This document shows, piece after piece, positions 6,765 to 12,281 of a stretch of 12,281 nucleotides of DNA. The notes under the pieces were generated by a model. The model did not search any database. It was not told where the DNA came from and saw only the letters and a list, made by a program, of their open reading frames with translations. Numbering within the stretch: the stretch's first letter is position 1; each line of letters begins with the position of its first letter. Origin of the DNA: Mariprofundaceae bacterium (GTDB lineage Bacteria > Pseudomonadota > Zetaproteobacteria > Mariprofundales > Mariprofundaceae); NCBI GenBank assembly GCA_030950975.1, contig JAUZQL010000341.1:1-12281 (forward strand), in the 5' to 3' direction. Position numbers and translations under genes: made by a program.

Positions 6765-8547
6765 GTGTATTCTCCATCGCTTCGCCATGTTTCACGATCA
6801 TTTTATGATAGGTTGAGAAAATAGCATTGCGCGATAAAAGCCCTAAAACCTTACGCGGATTATCGGCAGAAACCACAGGCATTTGTTCAAATTCCACCCG
6901 ATCCAACAGTGCAATGGCATTCAGTAAACTATCATTCTCAGAAATCGTTAATACTTTTCGATTGGCAATTTCTGCTGCGACCACCACTTGATCCAACGAA
7001 GGGTCAAGCAACCACGCTTGCAAATCGGCAAAGGTAATAATGCCAATCATACAGCCATCATCATCCACGACCTGAACACAGCCCTTACCTGATTTAACAT
7101 ATGCTTTTTTTAATTCTTCCAAACGAGCATGTTCGGAAATGCTTGGCACTGCTTTCCAAGGAATACGTTTCACAGGAATGGCACGCATCCATGAACGTTC
7201 TAGCCCCCAATCGGTTTCAATGCCACGTTCTTTTAAGGCTTCTGTCACCGCTGATTCTGTTCCAAAGGCACGTTTGACCAAGGCTGCGACCACACACGCA
7301 GCCATCAAAGGCATCATCACTTGATAATTGCCTGATAATTCAAAAATCATCAAAATAGAACTCATCGGGGCTTGTAACATTGCCGCTACCATGGCTGCCG
7401 CACCGACCAAAGCATAGGCTTGATAAGATTCTGACATCGTTGGAAATATACCGTGAACAATCAATCCCAAAAAGCCACCTACCATAATGCCAATAAAAAC
7501 CGAAGGGCCAATCATACCGCCACCAAAACCACCGCCCGCACAAATCACACTGACCACACATTTACTGACAATCAACACGGCTAAAAATAACAACAACGGC
7601 ACCGTCAATCCAAGCAATTGATGATGAATAGAATCCAATAATACCGATTCAACCGTACCATAACCAATGGACATCACTTCTGGCACCAATAAGGCACACA
7701 GCCCTAATAACAAACCCGCAATCGCAGGTCTCAACATAGGATTTTTTACATGCTGCTCAAAATAATGCCGAACCTGAGGCAACGCTTTGAGAATCAGTGT
7801 CGCCAACAAACCACATGCAATACCCAATAAGATATACATCGGGATTTCCCAGCTTGAAACCAATGTAAAATCAGGAATGTTAAACATCGTCATATTGCCC
7901 AAATAAGCCCGTGTAATCACCGTTGCAATCACCGAAGACAGTACAATTGGGGTGAATGTACTTACCGCATAATCGGTAAGAATGACTTCCAAAGCAAACA
8001 GCACACCCGCAATCGGTGCATTGAATGCTGCGGCGATACCTGCTGCGACACCACAGCCCACCAAGGTTCGTATTTGTTTTTCAGAAAGCTTAAAAAGTTG
8101 CCCAAGCAATGATGCCAATGCACCACCTAAGGCAACTGAAGGAGCTTCACGCCCCATCGATGCACCACTTCCCACGGAAATCATGTTACTGGTCATTTCG
8201 GCAGCCGTTTTGCGAAAACTAATGCGACCACCACGCTCTGATAATGCTTCCAACACTCCAGGAATCACACGCGCTTCGCCTTTCGGTAACCAATAGACAT
8301 TGATGAAACCAATAATCAATCCGCCGCCAATCGGAGCCAACAGATAAACATACCATGCAATATTGCCCAGTGCAGCCGACCATGTTTGCTCACCCGTCCA
8401 AAACACACTGACCCACTCAATCCCAAAACGAAGCCCTAAAACGCCATAACCCACCAAAACACCTGCAAAAACAGCAAGACATCCAAGATATAAATTTTCA
8501 TGCATCAGCAACCAGTGTTCAAGTACATGTATATATTTTTTCATCAT
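6757..8547 (-). CDS. ClC-family anion channel/transporter with C-terminal CBS pair
   Basis: An integral membrane ClC protein moves chloride or a related anion, either as a channel or as an H+ antiporter. The 596 residues comprise about 430 of hydrophobic ClC core followed by two CBS domains (about 460-515 and 525-580) that usually bind adenine nucleotides and gate the protein. Recognisable core motifs are GSGASMGREAPSV (127-138, gating glutamate E134), FNAPIAGVLFALEVIL (175-190) and AGGGFGGGMIGPSVFIG (337-353). The residue aligned with the proton glutamate of E. coli ClC-ec1 is valine (V188), and the usual GSGIP selectivity loop reads ARVIPG (92-97). No good ribosome site is visible before the ATG at 8547; an imperfect palindrome abuts it. 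The product overlaps the helicase start by 8 bp. Family call is firm; ion specificity is unknown. Confidence 0.94.
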   Translation of the reverse strand: MMKKYIHVLEHWLLMHENLYLGCLAVFAGVLVGYGVLGLRFGIEWVSVFWTGEQTWSAALGNIAWYVYLLAPIGGGLIIGFINVYWLPKGEARVIPGVLEALSERGGRISFRKTAAEMTSNMISVGSGASMGREAPSVALGGALASLLGQLFKLSEKQIRTLVGCGVAAGIAAAFNAPIAGVLFALEVILTDYAVSTFTPIVLSSVIATVITRAYLGNMTMFNIPDFTLVSSWEIPMYILLGIACGLLATLILKALPQVRHYFEQHVKNPMLRPAIAGLLLGLCALLVPEVMSIGYGTVESVLLDSIHHQLLGLTVPLLLFLAVLIVSKCVVSVICAGGGFGGGMIGPSVFIGIMVGGFLGLIVHGIFPTMSESYQAYALVGAAAMVAAMLQAPMSSILMIFELSGNYQVMMPLMAACVVAALVKRAFGTESAVTEALKERGIETDWGLERSWMRAIPVKRIPWKAVPSISEHARLEELKKAYVKSGKGCVQVVDDDGCMIGIITFADLQAWLLDPSLDQVVVAAEIANRKVLTISENDSLLNAIALLDRVEFEQMPVVSADNPRKVLGLLSRNAIFSTYHKMIVKHGEAMENTHV

Positions 8548-8548
8548 G

Positions 8549-8579
8549 CCGCAAAGCTAACTTGAAGCTAGCACTGCGG
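8549..8579. repeat. 31-bp imperfect palindrome abutting the ClC start codon
   Basis: The two halves match symmetrically about position 8564. CCGCA (8549-8553) pairs with TGCGG (8575-8579), GCTA (8556-8559) with TAGC (8569-8572), and CTT (8561-8563) with AAG (8565-8567), interrupted only by a symmetric 2x2 and a 1x1 mismatch. It occupies almost half of the 68-bp gap between metF and the ClC gene, and ends one base before the ATG at 8545-8547. Neither strand shows an adjacent T-run, so it is not a classical intrinsic terminator. It could be an operator or an mRNA hairpin that controls initiation. Confidence 0.6.
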
Positions 8580-8615
8580 ATAGTCCCCAAAACATTCGAT
8601 GATGGGTATAAAAGC

Positions 8616-9494
8616 TTATCCTTGAGAGCCTCTTAAAGCATTCACGATATCAATCGTTGATGCCGATTTATTCAAGGTATAAAAATGTAATCCAGCCACG
8701 CCTTCTTGCAAAAGCTCTTGGCATTGAGTGACTGCCAAATCCACACCCATATTTCTAACAGCATGCAAATCATCACCCAGTGGTTCCATTTGTTGATGAA
8801 CACCATCAGGAATGGATGCGCCACACATCTTCGAAAAACGCACAATTTGTTCATAATTAAGAATCGGCATCATCCCTGGAATCAAAGGCATCGTAACACC
8901 TGCTTTATCTGCGGCATCACGGAAACGGAGAAACAACTTGTTGTCAAAAAAGTATTGCGTGACGGCACAAGTCGCACCCAAATCCTGCTTCATTTTTAAA
9001 TAACGAATATCATCATCCATGCCACCCTTCGATTCAGGATGACCTTCGGGATACGTCGCACAGGCAATCGAGAAATCACCTCTCGCACGAATCAACGCAA
9101 TCAAATCTGTGGCATGAGAAAAACCACCTTTCACCGCTTCAAAGGCAGCTTGTCCATCAGGTGCATCACCGCGTAAGGCTAAAATATTTTCAATGCCTGC
9201 CCCTGCGTAATCATTCAATAAATCAGCCAATTGCTCTTTTGTTGAGCCGACACAGGTTAAATGCGCCACAGGGCTTAAACCTGTTTTTTCTTTGATACCC
9301 AAGACAATCCGTTTGGTGCGTTCCTGTGTGCTACCGCCAGCGCCATACGTCACCGAAATATACGCAGGCTGAATCACCTGTAATTCTTCTAAACAGCGCC
9401 ATAAATTGGCTTCACCTTTGTCTGTTTTTGGTGGAAAAAACTCACATGATATTAACGGAGCATTGCGCTCTAAAAGCATGGTTGATAATCGCAT
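8616..9494 (-). CDS. metF: 5,10-Methylenetetrahydrofolate reductase
   Basis: MetF is the FAD-dependent enzyme that reduces 5,10-methylene-THF to 5-methyl-THF, the methyl donor for methionine synthesis, in the cytoplasm. The 292 residues match the bacterial TIM-barrel enzyme. They contain SCEFFPPKT (E18, the catalytic glutamate position), VTYGAGGSTQERT (about 48-60), VAHLTCVGST (about 76-85), NILALRGDAP (about 103-112, the FAD-contacting Asp110) and CAVTQYFFDN further on. GAGG lies within the last codons of dcd and ends 7 bases before the ATG, and only one base separates the dcd stop from the metF start, so the two are very likely translated in a coupled way. I saw no SAM riboswitch or MetJ-like box; the gene simply follows dcd. 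Confidence 0.97.
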   Translation of the reverse strand: MRLSTMLLERNAPLISCEFFPPKTDKGEANLWRCLEELQVIQPAYISVTYGAGGSTQERTKRIVLGIKEKTGLSPVAHLTCVGSTKEQLADLLNDYAGAGIENILALRGDAPDGQAAFEAVKGGFSHATDLIALIRARGDFSIACATYPEGHPESKGGMDDDIRYLKMKQDLGATCAVTQYFFDNKLFLRFRDAADKAGVTMPLIPGMMPILNYEQIVRFSKMCGASIPDGVHQQMEPLGDDLHAVRNMGVDLAVTQCQELLQEGVAGLHFYTLNKSASTIDIVNALRGSQG

Positions 9495-9495
9495 T

Positions 9496-10062
9496 TTATA
9501 ACCTCGGAACGGTCACGCCCGTCTGACCTTGATATTTACCTGCACGATCTTTGTAAGATGTTTCACACACATCATCCGCACCAAAAAATAAAAATTGTGC
9601 CACGCCCTCATTGGCATAAATCTTCGCGGGCAATGTGGTGGTATTTGAAAACTCTAAAGTCACATGCCCTTCCCATTCAGGCTCAAGCGGCGTGACATTC
9701 ACAATAATGCCGCAACGTGCATAGGTCGATTTACCCAAGCAAATTGTCAACACAGAACGGGGGATGCGTAAATATTCCACTGTACGCGCCAAGGCAAAGG
9801 AATTGGGTGGAATAATGCAAACATCGGATTTCACATCGACAAAACTATTTTCATCAAAGTTTTTAGGATCTACAGTCGCTGAGTTGATGTTGGTAAAAAT
9901 CTTAAATTCATCCGCACAACGGACATCATAACCATAGGATGATAAACCATAAGAAACCAAGCCCTGCCCATCTGCATCCTTCACTTGTCCATCAACAAAT
10001 GGCTCAATCATGCCTTGTTCTTGCGCCATTTGGCGAATCCACGTATCACATTTGATGGACAT
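9496..10062 (-). CDS. dcd: dCTP deaminase
   Basis: Dcd deaminates dCTP to dUTP, supplying dUMP for thymidylate synthesis once dUTPase has acted. The 188 residues are close to the roughly 190 of the E. coli-type enzyme. Visible motifs are SYGLSSYGYDVRCADEF (37-53), DENSFVDVKSD (70-80), the phosphate-contacting LGKSTYARCG (109-118), and VTLEFSNTT (134-142), which holds the catalytic glutamate E137. The C-terminal YQGQTG closure motif is present, as in homotrimeric Dcd. There is nothing to suggest fused dUTPase activity beyond family similarity. GGAGGTG sits about 5 bases before the ATG, a strong ribosome site. It heads a pair with metF and diverges from the tRNA-Phe gene across a 138-bp gap that must hold both promoters. 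Confidence 0.97.
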   Translation of the reverse strand: MSIKCDTWIRQMAQEQGMIEPFVDGQVKDADGQGLVSYGLSSYGYDVRCADEFKIFTNINSATVDPKNFDENSFVDVKSDVCIIPPNSFALARTVEYLRIPRSVLTICLGKSTYARCGIIVNVTPLEPEWEGHVTLEFSNTTTLPAKIYANEGVAQFLFFGADDVCETSYKDRAGKYQGQTGVTVPRL

Positions 10063-10142
10063 GCCACCTCCGTTAAATCACTCATTTTATTCACTTTTAG
10101 GCGACGCAGGATACATCAAAAACACAAACAGGAAATAATAGC

Positions 10143-10171
10143 TTGCATCTTGTCTCATTTCTTACTAGAAA
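10143..10171 (+). promoter_or_regulatory. Weak candidate promoter for tRNA-Phe
   Basis: TTGCAT (10143-10148) and TAGAAA (10166-10171) are 17 bp apart and are followed by the GC-rich TCGCCGCGC, a composition typical of stringently controlled stable-RNA promoters. The hexamers match consensus at only three and four positions. The placement about 30 bases before the tRNA is suitable, but the call is tentative. Elsewhere in the 10063-10200 gap I saw no convincing promoter for dcd. Confidence 0.25.
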
Positions 10172-10200
10172 TCGCCGCGCTGAAGCACGTATGACAGCTT

Positions 10201-10276
10201 GGCCAGATAGCTCAGTCGGTAGAGCAAGGGACTGAAAATCCCTGTGTCCTTGGTTCGATTCCAAGTCTGGCCACCA
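10201..10276 (+). tRNA. tRNA-Phe (anticodon GAA)
   Basis: The 76 bases fold as a standard cloverleaf. The acceptor GGCCAGA pairs fully with TCTGGCC, with discriminator A and an encoded CCA end. The D arm has AGCTCAGTCGGTAGAGC. The anticodon stem AGGGA/TCCCT closes the loop CTGAAAA with anticodon GAA at positions 34-36. The T arm has CTTGG-TTCGATT-CCAAG. It is the only plus-strand gene, diverges from dcd and converges on the glycan genes. Transcription should stop at the hairpin at 10348-10382. Confidence 0.98.
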
Positions 10277-10278
10277 TT

Positions 10279-10332
10279 TTTAAGATTCACGCATGGACTT
10301 TTCAATTTAAGATTCACGCATGGACTTTTCAA
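10279..10332 (+). repeat. Perfect tandem duplication of a 27-bp unit after tRNA-Phe
   Basis: Two identical, directly adjacent 27-bp copies lie at 10279-10305 and 10306-10332, each containing GATTCACGCATGGACTTTTC. They start two bases after the encoded CCA end, so they belong to the tRNA precursor trailer. The unit has no obvious inverted repeat and no long reading frame. A GATTC in the tRNA T arm (10257-10261) is spaced 27 bp from the first copy's GATTC, so the repeat is in register with the tRNA end; the remaining sequence does not match. Confidence 0.9.
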
Positions 10333-10347
10333 ATTCATTTCTTCTTT

Positions 10348-10382
10348 ATCTCCAAGTTCTTGTGTTGGAGATTTCTTTTTTT
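10348..10382 (+). terminator. Intrinsic terminator of tRNA-Phe
   Basis: ATCTCCAA (10348-10355) pairs with TTGGAGAT (10365-10372) around a 9-nt loop, and the downstream sequence is almost all T to 10382. This is a clear plus-strand rho-independent terminator about 70 bases beyond the tRNA. Confidence 0.85.
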
Positions 10383-10405
10383 AACAGTGCGTAACATCCA
10401 TCACT

Positions 10406-10434
10406 AAAAAGGAAGCTTAACAGCTTCCTTTTTT
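10406..10434. terminator. Bidirectional intrinsic terminator between tRNA-Phe and the glycan genes
   Basis: GGAAGCT (10411-10417) pairs with AGCTTCC (10422-10428) around the loop TAAC, flanked by AAAAA on the left and TTTTTT on the right, so it has a U-tract in both directions. On the minus strand it lies about 58 bases past the wcaJ-like stop and should end that operon; on the plus strand it backs up the tRNA terminator. The rest of 10435-10491 holds only a small GTAAC/GTTAC hairpin (10447-10460). Confidence 0.85.
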
Positions 10435-10491
10435 ATTTAGGTATGCGTAACACCAGTTACAATTTTGTATTGCTTGTTGAACAGCTACTCT

Positions 10492-11877
10492 TTAAAAAGC
10501 ATTCTTATTCGTAAAACCCTTAAATATCGTGAGAAAAACAATTTTTAAGTCGAAGAAAATCGACCAACGGCGAATATATTCAAGATCATATTCCACACGT
10601 TTTTCCATCTTATATAATGTATCGGTTTCACCTCGCCAACCATTGATTTGCGCCCAACCTGTAATTCCGGGTTTCACTTTATGGCGCCACATATAACCTT
10701 TAATCAACTTTCTGTATTCTTCATTATGAGCAACAGCATGAGGTCTGGGCCCAACCACACTCATGCACCCCTGCAATACATTAAAAAACTGGGGCAATTC
10801 ATCAAGTGATGTGCGCCTAAGAAAAGCACCAACATTCGTAATTCTTGCATCACCTTGAGTGGCTTGCCTAATCATCGTTTCATCATTATCACACGTGGTC
10901 ATCGACCTAAATTTGTAGACCTTAATTTTCTCGCCATTAAGACCATAACGAGTTTGTTTAAAAAGAATGGGGCCCGCAGATGTCGTTTTCACTGCATATG
11001 CAATGATGAGCAATAATGGCGAAATGACAGTTAAGATGATCGAGGATAAAATAATATCCTCCAAACGCTTCAATAAACCAAATGATCCCGTTAGCGGTGT
11101 TTCACAAAGAGCAAATGCAGGCAATCCAGCGATATCCATTTCTTTTGCAGACAATAACTGAAAAACAAACAAATCAGGCACTAAAAATATAGATGCCGTT
11201 GTATCTTGTAATTGGTCAAACACTTCGCGCATGCGTTTCTCTGAGCGCATGGGTAGTGCTAAGTACACATATTCAATCCCTTCATCTCGAACAAAAGCAT
11301 ATACATCTTTTGTTTTGCCAAGCACGGGAATATTTAGAACCGTTGTATTTTCTTTTTGCTTATCATCATCAAAGAAACCGACTACTTGCATGCCCATCCA
11401 ATCAGCTTCTTGGATTCGCTGCGCTAATTTTAATCCTAAGTCACCAGCACCTACAATAACCACGCGACGACTATTACAGCCTTTTTTTCGAAGGTTACGC
11501 AAGAACAAGCGTTGCAAGATATGCATCACAGACAATAGGATAGGTGTTAAAACAAACCAACTTCCGATTAACAATCGTGAATAAACATCACTACTTTTCG
11601 TTGCCCATGCTAAAAAAACAAGCAATACAATAACGATGCTCCATCCTACAAGGAGCACACTAAGCTCATGCCACAAAGGTGAACCTCGCCATGCTCTGTA
11701 AGCTCCCATCAAACTCATGGCACCCCAAGTAAATGCTCCACCCAATATCGCTACAATCACATACGATTTGTTAAAATTGAGCCCATAAAACATACAAAGC
11801 AAAGGCACAAGTGCATAGACCAACCCCACATCAAGCAAGCGCTGAATCACTGAAAGCCAAGAGTGATTACGCATCAT
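10492..11877 (-). CDS. WcaJ-type undecaprenyl-phosphate sugar phosphotransferase
   Basis: This polyprenyl-phosphate glycosyl-1-phosphate transferase loads the first sugar-phosphate (often glucose or galactose) onto undecaprenyl phosphate to start an exopolysaccharide, capsule or O-antigen repeat. From the chosen start it has 461 residues: four to five hydrophobic segments (about 10-130), a Rossmann-like CoA-binding_3 domain with VVIVGAGDLGLKLAQRI (139-155), one more hydrophobic segment (about 275-297), and the catalytic bac_transf domain. The catalytic domain has GPILFKQTRYG (302-312), YKFRSM (321-326), RRTSLDELPQFFNVL (354-368), VGPRP (375-379) and KPGITGWAQING (402-413). The longer reading frame to 11958 would overlap galE; I prefer ATG 11877, with AAGGG 8-9 bases upstream and 22 bp after the galE stop. 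Sugar specificity (glucose versus galactose versus others) is not readable. Confidence 0.93.
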   Translation of the reverse strand: MMRNHSWLSVIQRLLDVGLVYALVPLLCMFYGLNFNKSYVIVAILGGAFTWGAMSLMGAYRAWRGSPLWHELSVLLVGWSIVIVLLVFLAWATKSSDVYSRLLIGSWFVLTPILLSVMHILQRLFLRNLRKKGCNSRRVVIVGAGDLGLKLAQRIQEADWMGMQVVGFFDDDKQKENTTVLNIPVLGKTKDVYAFVRDEGIEYVYLALPMRSEKRMREVFDQLQDTTASIFLVPDLFVFQLLSAKEMDIAGLPAFALCETPLTGSFGLLKRLEDIILSSIILTVISPLLLIIAYAVKTTSAGPILFKQTRYGLNGEKIKVYKFRSMTTCDNDETMIRQATQGDARITNVGAFLRRTSLDELPQFFNVLQGCMSVVGPRPHAVAHNEEYRKLIKGYMWRHKVKPGITGWAQINGWRGETDTLYKMEKRVEYDLEYIRRWSIFFDLKIVFLTIFKGFTNKNAF

Positions 11878-11899
11878 AGCTCTGCCCTTCACTAAATTT

Positions 11900-12281
11900 T
11901 TACTCACTTTGTTTCTTCTCCCAGCTCCATGCATGTCGTATAATAACTGATAAGTCATTATACTTTGGAATCCAACCCAAGGTGTCTTGAATTAAAGTTG
12001 AATCTGCCACCAATACTGCAGGATCACCCACTCTTCGTTTACCTTCAACCACAGAAATATTCCTTGCTGACACATGCCTACATGCAGCAATCACTTGTGC
12101 CACTGAAAATCCTTGCCCATTTCCTAAATTATATCGATGACTTTTATTTGATACGAGCATATATTGCATTGATAGCCAGTGTGCCTCACATAAATCAACG
12201 ATATGAATATAATCTCTAATGCAAGTACCATCCTGCGTGTCATAATCCCTACCGAACACAGTTATGCCATCGCGTTTCCCC
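11900..12281 (-). CDS. galE: UDP-glucose 4-epimerase (3' part, begins beyond the window)
   Basis: GalE interconverts UDP-glucose and UDP-galactose through a bound NAD, supplying precursors for surface polysaccharides. Only the last 126 residues are visible, from GKRDGITVFGRDYDTQDGT through CIRDYIHIVDLCEAHW, HRYNLGNGQGFSV and GKRRVGDPAVLVAD to the end. These are the typical C-terminal substrate-binding segments of short-chain-dehydrogenase-type sugar epimerases. The NAD-binding GxxGxxG and the catalytic YxxxK lie outside the window. The spacing of 22 bp to the WcaJ-like gene suggests one glycan operon. A related UDP-sugar epimerase (for example UDP-N-acetylglucosamine-specific) cannot be fully excluded without the N-terminal part. 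Confidence 0.9.
   Translation of the reverse strand, partial: GKRDGITVFGRDYDTQDGTCIRDYIHIVDLCEAHWLSMQYMLVSNKSHRYNLGNGQGFSVAQVIAACRHVSARNISVVEGKRRVGDPAVLVADSTLIQDTLGWIPKYNDLSVIIRHAWSWEKKQSE

Noticed and set aside
6765..6788. Upstream start for the helicase
   Set aside because: It adds eight unconserved residues with a poor ribosome site, while ATG 6764 has GGAG at good spacing and begins at the conserved N-terminus.
8548..8615. Intrinsic terminator after metF
   Set aside because: The hairpin present has no T-run on the minus strand, so termination by the usual mechanism is not supported.
9495..9520. SAM riboswitch or MetJ operator controlling metF
   Set aside because: Only one base separates dcd from metF, leaving no leader, and no repeated AGACGTCT-like boxes are visible.
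10279..10332. A short CRISPR-like array
   Set aside because: There are only two copies with no spacer between them; a tandem duplication explains them fully and no cas gene is present.
10201..10332. Attachment site of an integrated element at tRNA-Phe
   Set aside because: The repeat does not copy the tRNA 3' end beyond GATTC, and there is no integrase or phage gene nearby; the downstream genes are ordinary glycan genes.
11878..11958. Upstream start for the WcaJ-like protein
   Set aside because: The 27 extra residues are polar, overlap the end of galE in another frame, and lack a ribosome site; ATG 11877 has one and gives the usual family length.

Overview
The window reads as a chromosomal housekeeping segment of a proteobacterium with moderately AT-rich DNA. 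Every protein gene lies on the minus strand; the only plus-strand gene is a tRNA. The nitrogen-PTS cluster rpoN-hpf-ptsN-hprK-rapZ is proteobacterial. HPr kinase (absent from enteric gammaproteobacteria) together with a long, two-domain hibernation factor next to rpoN argues against a typical gammaproteobacterium. A betaproteobacterium-like or Zetaproteobacteria-like host would fit, but this placement is inference and no 16S or marker comparison was possible.

Layout, right to left in the direction of most transcription. (1) 12281-10492: an exopolysaccharide/surface-glycan edge, with the 3' part of galE followed by a WcaJ-type undecaprenyl-phosphate sugar phosphotransferase, ending at a bidirectional terminator (10406-10434). 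(2) 10201-10276: plus-strand tRNA-Phe(GAA), followed by a perfect 27-bp tandem duplication and its own terminator. (3) 10062-8616: dcd-metF, tightly coupled, covering dCTP deamination and methylene-THF reduction. (4) 8547-4650: a ClC-family anion transporter with C-terminal CBS domains, overlapping by 8 bp a UvrD/PcrA-type helicase. A 31-bp imperfect palindrome sits directly before the ClC start codon. (5) 4587-3996: a BolA-family protein and a monothiol CGFS glutaredoxin, a known Fe-S partner pair. (6) 3876-1: rpoN (sigma-54), long-form hpf, ptsN (EIIA-Ntr), hprK (HPr kinase/phosphorylase) and the 5' part of rapZ, all closely spaced and preceded by a plausible sigma-70 promoter and a leader hairpin.

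Functionally, block 6 is a regulatory circuit. HPr kinase and EIIA-Ntr set the phosphorylation state of a PTS that does no sugar transport, RapZ links to cell-wall amino-sugar control, sigma-54 directs nitrogen and other regulons, and HPF parks ribosomes in stationary phase. The remaining genes are conserved metabolism, repair and ion homeostasis. I found no phage, transposon, CRISPR array or defence system. The most unusual items are small: the ClC-start palindrome, the tRNA-proximal tandem repeat, the long HPF in a sigma-54 locus, and the altered ion-pathway motifs in the ClC protein.
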